Below, one piece after another: positions 26,117 to 34,177 of a stretch of DNA of 64,000 bases. A program made the position numbers and the translations under genes. The stretch lies in NCBI GenBank assembly GCA_963798075.1, contig CAWCRU010000029.1:186001-250000 (forward strand), read 5' to 3'. Each line of letters starts with the position of its first letter. Positions within the stretch are counted from its first letter, which is position 1. The DNA is from DATAOG01 sp963798075. GTDB lineage: Bacteria; Pseudomonadota; Alphaproteobacteria; Geminicoccales; Geminicoccaceae. The notes under the pieces are model-generated. The model was given only the letters and a program-made list of their open reading frames with translations, was not told the DNA's origin and made no database searches.

Positions 26117-26170
26117 GAGGGACCGTCCCCGGCCGAGGGCGGCGGCGCGGCCCGGCTGGAGGCGAGCGGC

Positions 26171-26962
26171 ATGGCGACGATCTTCACCGAGCAGCAGATG
26201 CTGCGCTACGCCCGGCACATCGTGCTGCCGGAGATCGGCGGCGTCGGCCAGGCGCGCCTGCTCGAAGCGAGGGTCCTGCTGATCGGCGCCGGCGGTCTGG
26301 GCTCGCCGGCCTTGCTGTATCTCGCGGCGGCCGGCGTCGGCACCCTCGGCGTGGTCGATTCGGACCGGGTCGAGCTCGCCAATCTGCAGCGCCAGATCGC
26401 CCATCCGACCGTCCGGATCGGGAGCGCCAAGACCGAGAGCGCGGCCCAGGCGGTCCAGGCGCTCAACCCGGAAATCGGCTTCATCGGCCATGCGCTCCGG
26501 CTCGGCCCCGACAACGCCGACGCGGTGATCGAGGCTTACGACCTGGTCGCCGACGGCAGCGACAATTTTGCCACCCGCGCGACCGTGCACGCCGCCTGCC
26601 TGCGGCTCGGCAAGACCCTGGTGAGCGCCGCCGTCCAGGGCCTCGAGGGCCAGCTCACGACCTTCAAGGCCCACCTTGGGCCCCCCCATCCCTGCTACCG
26701 CTGCCTGTTCCCGAAGGAGCCGCCCGCGGGCCTGATCCCGACCTGCGCCGAGGGCGGCGTGCTCGGGCCGGCCGCGGGCGTGCTCGGCTGCCTGCAGGCG
26801 GTCGAGGTGGTCAAGGAGATCCTGGGGGCGGGCGCCAGCCTGTCGGGGACGCTGGTCCTCTACGACGCGCTCAGCACGGAGCTGCGCAAGGTCCGGTTCG
26901 CGCGCCGCGCCGATTGCGCGGTCTGCGGCGACGGCGGCGGCAACGGAGCCGGCCTTGGCTGA
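26171..26962 (+). CDS. moeB: MoeB/ThiF-family adenylyltransferase
   Basis: A 263-residue E1-like enzyme that adenylates the C-terminal glycine of a ubiquitin-like sulfur carrier (MoaD or ThiS). It shows the opening RYARHIVLPEIGGVGQ, the ATP-binding GAGGLGSPALLYLAAAGVG, the DxDxVELxNLQRQ segment (DSDRVELANLQRQ), the catalytic-cysteine region TCAEGGVLGPAAG, and two CxxC zinc pairs (CYRC and CAVC). Without the carrier protein nearby I cannot separate MoeB from ThiF; the zinc cysteines and length fit MoeB/HesA. It overlaps the DsrE gene by eight bases. Confidence 0.85.
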   Translation: MATIFTEQQMLRYARHIVLPEIGGVGQARLLEARVLLIGAGGLGSPALLYLAAAGVGTLGVVDSDRVELANLQRQIAHPTVRIGSAKTESAAQAVQALNPEIGFIGHALRLGPDNADAVIEAYDLVADGSDNFATRATVHAACLRLGKTLVSAAVQGLEGQLTTFKAHLGPPHPCYRCLFPKEPPAGLIPTCAEGGVLGPAAGVLGCLQAVEVVKEILGAGASLSGTLVLYDALSTELRKVRFARRADCAVCGDGGGNGAGLG

Positions 26963-27395
26963 CGCCCTGCGCTTGAGCCTGATCCTCTTGAGCGGCAGCT
27001 TCGAGCGCGTCCACTACGGCCTCGCGATGGCGAGCGCCGCCGCCGCGCTCGGGCGCCCGGCTACTCTGTTCGCGACGCTCGCGGCAACCCGCGCCTTCCT
27101 CGCCCTGGCCCCGGACGGGCGACCCGGCTGGGCCGGGCTGCCGCTCGGGCCGGACCTCGCGAGCGCGGAGCTGGCCGACGGCTTCGCGCTCGATGCTCGC
27201 AATCGGGCGCGCGGCGTCGCCGGCTTCGAGGAGCTCCTGCAGGCCTGCGCCGGCCTCGGGGTCGAGATCATCGTCTGCGAGATGGGCCTGCGCGCGCTCG
27301 GTCTCGCCGCGACCGCCCTGCGCCCGGATCTGCCGATCCAGCGCGCCGGCCTCGCCACCCTGCTGGCCCGTGCGGGTCAGGTGGTCGTCCTCTGA
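26955..27395 (+). CDS. DsrE/DsrF-like small protein
   Basis: A 146-residue protein with the DsrE-fold start (LSLILLSGSFERVHYGLAMASAA, quoted in part) and a conserved cysteine region EIIVCEMGLRALG. DsrE-family proteins carry or relay sulfur on cysteine. The start is TTG at 26955 with CGGAG upstream, overlapping moeB by eight bases. Pairing with an E1-like sulfur-activating enzyme suggests a joint role in sulfur transfer, which is inference. Confidence 0.75.
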   Translation: MADALRLSLILLSGSFERVHYGLAMASAAAALGRPATLFATLAATRAFLALAPDGRPGWAGLPLGPDLASAELADGFALDARNRARGVAGFEELLQACAGLGVEIIVCEMGLRALGLAATALRPDLPIQRAGLATLLARAGQVVVL

Positions 27396-27573
27396 GCCGA
27401 AGCCCGCTACCAGATTTTCATACATTCGCCCTATGCACGATCATCTTGCGCGGACGGCGCGGCTGAGCTAGGGGAGGTCCGCTTTCGGAGCGGGTCCCCT
27501 GGAGGAGGTGGCCGCAGGACCATGTCGAGCCGAACCCTTGTGTCCGCTGTGAGCGCTGGTGGTCGGAGGCTGC

Positions 27574-27990
27574 ATGTCGGACGTCATCTCGAATAGCTAT
27601 CGTCCGTCCGAGGACGAACCCTACATGAACCAAACCCAGCGGGAGTATTTCCGCCGCAGGCTCTTCAACTGGCGCGAAGAGATCTTGCGCGGCTCGAACG
27701 AGACCCTGCGCCAGCTGAAGGAAGAGGACAACCGGGTCGCCGACATGAGCGACTGGGCATCCCACGAGACCGAGCGCAATTTTCAGCTGCGGGCGCGCGA
27801 TCGCGAGCGCAAGCTTTTGGCGAAGATCGACGAGGCGCTGCGCCGGATCGAAGACGGCAGCTATGGCTACTGCGAGGAGACCCAGGAGCCGATCGGCCTC
27901 AGGCGCCTCGAAGCCCGGCCGATCGCGACGCTCAGCATCGAGGCGCAGGAACGGCATGAGCGCCGCGAGAAAGCCTATCGCGACGACTGA
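27574..27990 (+). CDS. dksA: RNA polymerase-binding protein DksA
   Basis: A 138-residue protein: N-terminal extension, the coiled-coil hairpin (REEILRGSNETLRQLKEED, then ADMSDWASHETERNF, with the acidic tip) and the globular domain (GYCEETQEPIGLRRLEARP). Only one of the four zinc cysteines is present, as is usual for alphaproteobacterial DksA. With ppGpp it adjusts rRNA and amino-acid promoter activity. I chose the ATG at 27574 because of GGAGG five bases upstream. It sits between the moeB-dsrE pair and fliK. Confidence 0.92.
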   Translation: MSDVISNSYRPSEDEPYMNQTQREYFRRRLFNWREEILRGSNETLRQLKEEDNRVADMSDWASHETERNFQLRARDRERKLLAKIDEALRRIEDGSYGYCEETQEPIGLRRLEARPIATLSIEAQERHERREKAYRDD

Positions 27991-28053
27991 GCGACCGTGT
28001 TGCTGGTCAAGCCCTTTGCGATGGGGTTCGGTCTCTTAGGATGGCGTTGAGGA

Positions 28054-28075
28054 AGGCCAGGAGCTTTCCAGGCCT
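28054..28075. other. Hairpin downstream of dksA
   Basis: AGGCC at 28054-28058 pairs with GGCCT at 28071-28075, with a further GGA/TCC pairing inside an A-A mismatch. There is no T-run. It may end dksA transcription or act as an inverted-repeat protein site. The rest of the 269-base gap before fliK holds the sigma-54 site and no gene I can support. Confidence 0.3.
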
Positions 28076-28228
28076 CAGATTGACGGCCGCTCGCCACTTC
28101 CGCTCGCGATCCTGCGCCCGCTTCGACCCGGCAGTGCCGATGGGCGCGCGGCAGAATTTGCCGGGACCGTGGCCCTGACCGAGCCCGCCAGGTCACGAAA
28201 ATCCCAGGCTGGAGCCCACTTTCGCGCT

Positions 28229-28244
28229 TGGCATGCGGCTTGCT
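28229..28244 (+). promoter_or_regulatory. Sigma-54 promoter of fliK-flgD-flgE
   Basis: TGGCATGCGGCTTGCT matches TGGCAC-N5-TTGC-T with one mismatch and exact GG-N10-GC spacing. Transcription would start near 28255. If the fliK ATG at 28260 is right, the message would be almost leaderless, so fliK may start elsewhere. Confidence 0.65.
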
Positions 28245-28259
28245 CCAGAGCTGCTCGCC

Positions 28260-29715
28260 ATGCTCTCCTCGCCAGTTCAGCCGCCATCCGCCCCAGCCCC
28301 GGCCCGGCCCCAGCCCGCCGCCGCGAGTGACGACGCGAGCCAGGCGGCGAGCGGCTTCGCGATTCTGCTCGCAGGCCTGCTGCCGCCGCCACCGGCCGCC
28401 GTCGCAAGCGCGCCCGCCCCGTCGACCGACGCGCCCGCCGATGCCGGCGTCGAGGGGAGCGGGGCCAGTCCGCCCGTCGCGGGTGTCGCGGCGGCGGTCC
28501 AAGGCTCCGCGCCCCCGGCGCCAACCGTCATGCCGGGGGGCGCGCCGGCGGCTCCCCGAGGCTTTGAGCCTCCCGCCCCCGCCGCCATGGCCGGAGAAAC
28601 CGCGCCCGTCGCCACCTCCCCGCTGCCGGCGGAGCGGCTCGCGGCAGCCGGCGTGTCGGTCGAAGCGGCTCCGGCCACCAGCCAAGGGCCGGCGCCGGAG
28701 GCCGGCCTCCAGGTCGGGAGCGCGCCGCCCCCGCAGCCGGCGCCATTGGCCGACCAGCCAGGCCCCGCGAGCCCGCCGCAGGCAATGCTGCCGGCGGCCG
28801 CTCCAACCCCGGCCGCGCCGCCACCCGTCGGGGCAGCCGGCAACCCGAATGCGGCGCCGAGCGCAGCGACCGCAGCCGGCACGCTTGCCCAAGCAGCGTC
28901 CGCGGCCGATCGGGGCGCGCAGTCGCCGGCGCCCCCGGCCCCGCGGCCCCCCGGGCAGGCGGCCAGCCGCGTGCCGACGTCGCCGCCCAACCCGGAGCCG
29001 GTGGCCGGCGATGTGCCGGAAAGCCTGCCGCCGGAAGGAGCACCCGGCGTCGCGAGCTCGAGCCCTGGACCCCTTGCCCGACCGGCGGGCGTGGTCGCGG
29101 ACCAGCCGGGTCCGCATGCGCCGGCAGCAGCCGCGACGCGCCCGGCCGCCGCGCCGGGGCCGGAGGCTCCGGCTCCGACCGACCCGCCGCTCGAGGCGTC
29201 CGCCGACCTCACGGCGGCGGCGCCGATCCGGCCCGAGCAGGCGGCAGGCGCCGCCGGCCGCGGCGACGCATCAAGCGAGCACGCCGGCGCCGGCCGCCCA
29301 GCCCGCCGTCCAGATCGCGGTCCAGATCGCCGCCGCGGCGCCGAGCCGGGTCGAGCGTCTGCTCGTGCAGCTCGAGCCCCCGGCCCTCGGCCGGGTCGAG
29401 GTGCGGCTCGAGTTCAGCCGCGACAACCGGGTCAGCGCGCTGATCGCCGCCGACCGACACGACACGCTGGACGTGCTGCAACGCGACAGCCGCGCGCTCG
29501 AGCGTGCGCTGCAGGACGCCGGCCTGCGCCTCAACGACAACGGGCTCACGTTCTCGCTGCGTCAGGAGCAGCGGCAACAGGGCCGCGGGGGGGCGCCCGC
29601 CATGCCACTGCGCCGCGACCCGGCTGCCGGCCCGGCCGATCCGGCGCCGCCTCTGGACGCGATCCGGCCGGCGCGCTGGCTGGGCGTGCACCGCGTTCTC
29701 GACATCCATATCTGA
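28260..29715 (+). pseudogene. fliK: Flagellar hook-length control protein FliK, frame broken as read
   Basis: The N-terminal ~330 residues (frame of ATG 28260) are an Ala/Pro-rich unstructured region as expected for the FliK ruler. The C-terminal hook domain is in the next frame: RVERLLVQLEPPALGRVEV (Flg_hook signature with LxPxxLGxVEV), then DVLQRDSRALERALQDAGL, ending VLDIHI at 29715. The two frames meet near 29255-29275 in a GC-rich run, and one extra base relative to an intact gene explains the break. Intact length would be about 485 residues. As the organism keeps a full set of neighbouring flagellar genes, a sequencing indel is likelier than loss. FliK terminates hook growth and triggers export switching through FlhB. 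Confidence 0.75.
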
Positions 29716-29742
29716 TCGCCCGCCAACCGAGGAGTGCCATTC

Positions 29743-30492
29743 ATGCAGACCACCGCCTCGACCGCCGCCGGCGCCGCCGCCCCGAGCGCTGCCGGCACCG
29801 CCGCGACGGCGGGCAGCGTCGGCAAGAGCCAGCTCGGCCTCGCGGACGACTTCGACAGCTTCCTGCAGCTGCTGACCACCCAACTCCAGCACCAGGATCC
29901 GCTGTCGCCGATGGACGCCAACCAGTTCACCCAGCAGCTCGTCCAGTTCAGCGCGGTCGAGCAGGCGATCAAGACCAACGACGTGCTCGGGCAGCTTCTG
30001 TCGGCGGTCCGCACCGACCAGATCGGACACAGCCTGGACTATCTGGGCGCCGAGGTCGAGGCAGCGGGCCAGACCGTCCGCCTCGGCGGCGCCGGCGCGC
30101 CCCAGATCAACTATCAGCTGGACCAGTCCGCCAAGGACGTGGCGATCAGCATCTACGACCAGGCGGGCCGTCTGGTCGCGACCCGCCCGGGCGCCGGCGA
30201 CGCCGGCGCTCACAGCATCGCCTGGGACGGTCGCGACCAGAACGGCCAGCTCCTGGCGCCGGGGCTCTATCGGGTCGAGATCGCCGCCAAGGATGCCGCC
30301 GGCGCGCCGGTCACGGTCGCGACCAGCGTGCGCGGCGTGGTCGATGGCGTCGAGATGATGGACGCCAAGATCTTCCTGTCGGTCGACGGCGTGTTGCTGC
30401 CGCTCGAACTCGGTGACGTCGATCCGCCGCCCGCAGACCAGCGCCTGATCGACCGGAACCCGGTCGGCCGCAGACCCAAGAGCCTCCAATAA
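29743..30492 (+). CDS. flgD: Flagellar hook assembly (cap) protein FlgD
   Basis: A 249-residue hook cap scaffold. It shows the N-terminal FlgD core DDFDSFLQLLTTQLQHQDP, LSPMDANQFTQQLVQFSAVEQ (quoted in part), and a FlgD Ig-like/tudor segment with HSIAWDGRDQNGQLLAPGLYR. I chose the ATG at 29743 with GAGGAG 10 bases upstream. It lies 27 bases after fliK and 45 before flgE. Confidence 0.93.
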   Translation: MQTTASTAAGAAAPSAAGTAATAGSVGKSQLGLADDFDSFLQLLTTQLQHQDPLSPMDANQFTQQLVQFSAVEQAIKTNDVLGQLLSAVRTDQIGHSLDYLGAEVEAAGQTVRLGGAGAPQINYQLDQSAKDVAISIYDQAGRLVATRPGAGDAGAHSIAWDGRDQNGQLLAPGLYRVEIAAKDAAGAPVTVATSVRGVVDGVEMMDAKIFLSVDGVLLPLELGDVDPPPADQRLIDRNPVGRRPKSLQ

Positions 30493-30503
30493 CCCAACAG
30501 CGA

Positions 30504-30521
30504 CGCGGCGCCAACGCCGCG
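30504..30521 (+). other. Intercistronic hairpin between flgD and flgE
   Basis: CGCGGCG (30504-30510) and CGCCGCG (30515-30521) form a perfect 7-bp GC stem with a CCAA loop, 16 bases before the flgE start. No T-run follows. Stems of this type often mark processing or 3'-end protection, which would suit the higher need for hook protein than for cap protein. Confidence 0.45.
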
Positions 30522-30537
30522 AGCAGAGGAAACGCCC

Positions 30538-31881
30538 ATGAGCCTGTTCGGATCCCTGTTCTCTGCGGTCACCGGCCTGAACGCGCAGAGCCAAGCGATG
30601 GCCATGATCTCGGACAATGTCGCCAACGTCAACACGGTCTCCTACAAAGCGGCCCAGGCCCAGTTCTCGACCCTGGTCACGCGCTCGGCCTCGAGCGGGT
30701 CCTACAGCTCCGGTGGCGCCAAGGCCAATACCGTCTATCGGATCGACCACCAGGGCCTGATCCAGGCGACCACGTCGCCAACCGACGTGGCGGTCGACGG
30801 CAACGGCTTCTTCGTCGTCAACTCGCGGCCCGATGCCAGCGGCGAGCAGCTCTACACCCGCGCCGGCAGCTTTCAGCAGGACTTCCTCGGCAACCTGCGC
30901 AACAATGCCGGTTTCTATTTGCAGGGCTGGGCGCTCGACGCCAATCAGCAGATCGTCAACATCAACCAGCTGAGCACGGTCAACGTGCGCGTGATCAACG
31001 GCCTCGCCGCCGCGACCACCGACGTCCAGCTCGGTGCCAATCTCGACGCCACCCAGGCCGCGTTCACCGGCACCTACGCCGCGGGCGACATGGCGACCTA
31101 TGACGCGACCGGCGGCGTCAGCGGCGTGGCGCCGCACCTCGTCCGCGCGCTCCAGGTGTTCGACCCGCTGGGCGGCGCCCACAATGTCCAGATCGCCTTC
31201 CTCAGGGATCCGGCCGCCAACACCTGGAACGTCGAGATCTACGCCGACCCGCCCGAAGTCGAGACGGCCGACCATCCGGATGGCCTGCTCGCGACCGGCA
31301 CCCTCACCTTCAACGGCGATGGCACGCTCGCGACCTCGACCATCACACCCGACTATCCGACCGCGACGGCCGGCGCGCCCATCGGCATCAACTGGCTCGA
31401 CACCAGCGGTCCCGACGACAGCTCGATCGCCTTCGATCTCGGCACCGTCGGCAGCGCCGACGGCCTCAGCCAGTTCGCCAGCGACTACAACATCGCCTTC
31501 GTGAACCAGAACGGCTCCGCGGTCGGCGAGTTGAGCGGCGTCACCGTCGACGACGAAGGCTTCGTGGTCGCCAACTTCACCAATGGCGCCACCCAGAGGA
31601 TCTACCGCCTGCCGCTCGCGACCTTCGCCAATCCCTTGGCGCTCGACCCCCGCACCGGCAATGTCTACGGCCAGACCTCGAGCTCGGGCGAGTTCAATCT
31701 GCGCAACGCCGGCGAGGGCGGCGCCGGGACGATCGTACCCTCGGCCCTCGAAGGGGCGAATGTCGATCTGGCCGATGAGTTCACCAAAATGATCGTCACC
31801 CAGCGCGCCTATTCAGCCAATGCGCGTGTGATCACAACGACCGATCAAATGCTCGACGAGCTCGTCCACATCAGCAGGTAA
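30538..31881 (+). CDS. flgE: Flagellar hook protein FlgE
   Basis: A 447-residue axial protein: N-terminal D0 helix (FGSLFSAVTGLNAQSQAMAM, SDNVANVNTVSYK), NGFFVVN beta segment, D1/D2 hook domains with AADLxATxAxFTGTY-like repeats, and C-terminal PSALEGANVDLADEFTKMI plus QRAYSANARVI. It follows flgD in the sigma-54 transcript and ends 39 bases before a hairpin terminator. Confidence 0.95.
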   Translation: MSLFGSLFSAVTGLNAQSQAMAMISDNVANVNTVSYKAAQAQFSTLVTRSASSGSYSSGGAKANTVYRIDHQGLIQATTSPTDVAVDGNGFFVVNSRPDASGEQLYTRAGSFQQDFLGNLRNNAGFYLQGWALDANQQIVNINQLSTVNVRVINGLAAATTDVQLGANLDATQAAFTGTYAAGDMATYDATGGVSGVAPHLVRALQVFDPLGGAHNVQIAFLRDPAANTWNVEIYADPPEVETADHPDGLLATGTLTFNGDGTLATSTITPDYPTATAGAPIGINWLDTSGPDDSSIAFDLGTVGSADGLSQFASDYNIAFVNQNGSAVGELSGVTVDDEGFVVANFTNGATQRIYRLPLATFANPLALDPRTGNVYGQTSSSGEFNLRNAGEGGAGTIVPSALEGANVDLADEFTKMIVTQRAYSANARVITTTDQMLDELVHISR

Positions 31882-31920
31882 TACCCGAGCGGCAAGTATA
31901 ACCAAATTGTTCATGGATTC

Positions 31921-31942
31921 ACTTCGGGTCCACGAAGTTTTT
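31921..31942 (+). terminator. Rho-independent terminator after flgE
   Basis: ACTTCG (31921-31926) pairs with CGAAGT (31933-31938) around a six-base loop, followed by a run of five T (31938-31942). It separates the flgD-flgE transcript from sciP. The surrounding stretch is unusually AT-rich for this window. Confidence 0.6.
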
Positions 31943-31952
31943 ACTATCTTGC

Positions 31953-31967
31953 TTAGTGGTTTATTAA
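31953..31967 (+). promoter_or_regulatory. CtrA-like box upstream of sciP
   Basis: TTAG-TGGTTTA-TTAA, one mismatch from TTAA-N7-TTAA, 57 bases before the sciP start in an AT-rich leader. Caulobacter sciP is activated by CtrA, so feedback is likely. Confidence 0.5.
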
Positions 31968-32023
31968 AAGCCGGTTCCGATACTGCGAACAATGCCCGCG
32001 CCGAGGCAGTTGGAGAAACGCTG

Positions 32024-32308
32024 ATGTCGGATGTCAACAGTCAAAGGACCGCTCAGAGGCCGAAGAGCGTCGTCGGTCCGCACGGTAAGACCTTGACCCT
32101 GAACGACCTGCCGCCACCCAATACCCAGCGCTGGGTTGCCCGCCGCAAGGCCGAGGTGGTGGCCGCGGTCCGCGCCGGGCTGCTGTCCCTCGAAGATGCC
32201 TGTCGCCGCTACAGCCTGTCGACCGAGGAGTTCCTGGGCTGGGAAGCGGCGATCGACAAGCACGGGCTTGGAGGCCTGCGGGTCACGCGGATTCAGGACT
32301 TTCGTTGA
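32024..32308 (+). CDS. sciP: CtrA inhibitor SciP (DUF1153)
   Basis: A 94-residue protein. After a variable start come VVGPHGKTLTLNDLPPPNT, RWVARRKAEVVAAVR, and a helix-turn-helix with GLLSLEDACRRYSLSTEEFL, closing GLGGLRVTRIQDFR. This is nearly the whole SciP/DUF1153 signature. In Caulobacter SciP binds CtrA-bound promoters and blocks activation in G1 cells. I chose the ATG at 32024 with GGAGA upstream; an upstream in-frame ATG at 31907 lies before the CtrA-like box and is unlikely. It stands between flgE and fliF, an arrangement I recall from Caulobacter. Confidence 0.93.
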   Translation: MSDVNSQRTAQRPKSVVGPHGKTLTLNDLPPPNTQRWVARRKAEVVAAVRAGLLSLEDACRRYSLSTEEFLGWEAAIDKHGLGGLRVTRIQDFR

Positions 32309-32384
32309 GGCGACCACGGCGCCGCGGGCGCGCGCGAGCAGGCGCGCCGTGGCCGCCAGGGGTCCACTAGGCAGGAGTTGCCTG

Positions 32385-32399
32385 GCTTAAACACTTCTT
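32385..32399 (+). promoter_or_regulatory. Weak CtrA-like box upstream of fliF
   Basis: TTAA-ACACTTC-TTCA has one mismatch to TTAA-N7-TTAA and lies 66 bases before fliF. Caulobacter fliF is a CtrA-dependent class II gene, which supports the reading. Confidence 0.4.
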
Positions 32400-32464
32400 C
32401 AATGCCGCGCGTCTAGGTATCCGGCTCGAGCCGTAGGGCATCCCAACCCGACGCTGACGAGCCA

Positions 32465-34168
32465 ATGGATCAACCGCTCAGCCCGCTTCCGGCACACGCG
32501 ACCGCCGATCAGGACCCGCCCACGCCTGGCGCGCGGGTGCTGAGCGCGCTGCGTCGCCTCGGGCTGGCCCGTCTCCTGGTCCTGAGCGCGACCGGCGTGA
32601 CCCTGCTCGCCGTCTTCGCCTATCTGATCCTGCGCGCGATCGAGCCGCCCTACACCTTGCTGTACGGCGGCCTGGAGCTGGACGACAGCGCCCAGATCGT
32701 CAGCCGGCTCGAGGCCATGGGCGTGCCGTTCCGTCTGCAGGGCGACGGCAGCGCCCTCCTGGTGCCGGCCGACCAGGCGCTGCGCCTGCGCATGACCCTG
32801 GCCGAGGAGAACCTGCCGCGCGGCGGGACCGTCGGCGACGAGATCTTCGATCAGTCGAGCGCGCTCGGGACCACCAACTTCCTCGACAACGTCAACCTGC
32901 GCCGGGCGCTCGAAGGCGAGCTCGCGCGCACCATCGGCTCGCTCGCCGACGTCCGTTCGGCGCGGGTGCACCTGGTCCTGCCCCGCCATGAGCTGTTCCG
33001 CCGCGACCAGATCGAATCGACCGCCTCGATCACGCTCCGCATGCAGGGCGGTCGCCGGCTCAGCCGCCGGCAGGTGCTGGCGGTCCAGCATCTGGTCGCG
33101 GCCGCCGTGCCCGGTCTCGTACCCGAGCGGATTGCCGTGATCGACGATCAGGGCACGCTGCTCGCGCGCGGCGACGACGGCGCTCCGGAGAGCGCCCTGC
33201 CGTCCCAGGCCGAGGATTTCCGCGAGGCCTACGAGGCGCGCCTGGAGCAGGCCGTCGAGCAGCTCCTCGAGCGCTCGCTCGGGCCCGGGCGGGTTCAGGC
33301 CCAGGTCAACGCCGAGCTCGACTTCGACCAGGTCACGACGACCGAGGAGACCTACGATCCGGACGGTCAGGTGGTGCGCAGCACTCAGACGGTCGAAGAG
33401 AACAAGAAAAACTCGGAGCAGGACAACAACAATTCGGTCTCGGTCGGCAACAATCTGCCCAACGCCGCCGCCAATACCCCGCCCAGCGGCCGCGCCAGCA
33501 ATGAGGACAACAAGCGCACCGAGGAGACGGTCAACTACGAGATCTCGCACAAGGTGCGCAATCAGACCCAGGTCGGCGGCCGGGTGCGGCGGCTCTCGGT
33601 GGCGGTCCTGGTCGACGGCAAGATGATGCCGAACCCGGCCGGCGAGCTGGTCTACGCGCCGCGCGACAGCGCCGAGCTGGCCCAGATCGAGAGCCTGGTG
33701 CGCTCGGCGATCGGCTTCGATGCCAGCCGCGGCGACGTGGTCGAGGTCAAGAACATGCCGTTCAGCGCGCCGCCGCCGGCCGAGGCGGAGGCGTCCGCCT
33801 GGCCGGAGCTCACGCGCTCCGACCTGATGCGCCTGGCCGAGCTCGGGGCGCTGGCCGTGGTGGCGCTGATGCTGATCCTGCTCGTGGTCCGCCCGACGCT
33901 GCGGCGGCTGTTGCCGGCGCCGGCGCCTGTCCTGGCCGCCGCTGGCGCGGGCGTTGCCCTCGCTCGCGGCGAGCCGGCCCGCGCGCTCGCGGCGCCGGGC
34001 GCGACCCCGCCCGCCGCTCCGGACGGCGAAGCCGGCGCCGAGATCGAGATCCCGATGGATCCCGAGGCGCGGTTGCGGCGCGAGCTGATCAAGCGAGCCC
34101 GCGAGGTGATCGACGACGCCCCGGACAAGGCGGTCGCGATCATCCGCGCCTGGCTGCACGAATCCTAG
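32465..34168 (+). CDS. fliF: Flagellar MS-ring protein FliF
   Basis: A 567-residue inner-membrane ring protein. Membrane segments lie near residues 40-60 and 460-480. Between them are the ring-building motifs YTLLYGGLELDD, PRGGTVGDEIFD, FLDNVNLRRALEGELARTI, VRSARVHLVLPRHELF, and a hydrophilic insertion rich in Asn/Ser/Glu (about 315-355). The cytoplasmic tail ends RAREVIDDAPDKAVAIIRAWL, the FliG-binding helix. It heads the run fliF-fliG-fliH-fliN-flbD-flhA-flhF-flhG. Confidence 0.95.
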   Translation: MDQPLSPLPAHATADQDPPTPGARVLSALRRLGLARLLVLSATGVTLLAVFAYLILRAIEPPYTLLYGGLELDDSAQIVSRLEAMGVPFRLQGDGSALLVPADQALRLRMTLAEENLPRGGTVGDEIFDQSSALGTTNFLDNVNLRRALEGELARTIGSLADVRSARVHLVLPRHELFRRDQIESTASITLRMQGGRRLSRRQVLAVQHLVAAAVPGLVPERIAVIDDQGTLLARGDDGAPESALPSQAEDFREAYEARLEQAVEQLLERSLGPGRVQAQVNAELDFDQVTTTEETYDPDGQVVRSTQTVEENKKNSEQDNNNSVSVGNNLPNAAANTPPSGRASNEDNKRTEETVNYEISHKVRNQTQVGGRVRRLSVAVLVDGKMMPNPAGELVYAPRDSAELAQIESLVRSAIGFDASRGDVVEVKNMPFSAPPPAEAEASAWPELTRSDLMRLAELGALAVVALMLILLVVRPTLRRLLPAPAPVLAAAGAGVALARGEPARALAAPGATPPAAPDGEAGAEIEIPMDPEARLRRELIKRAREVIDDAPDKAVAIIRAWLHES

Positions 34169-34177
34169 GACGCCCGC

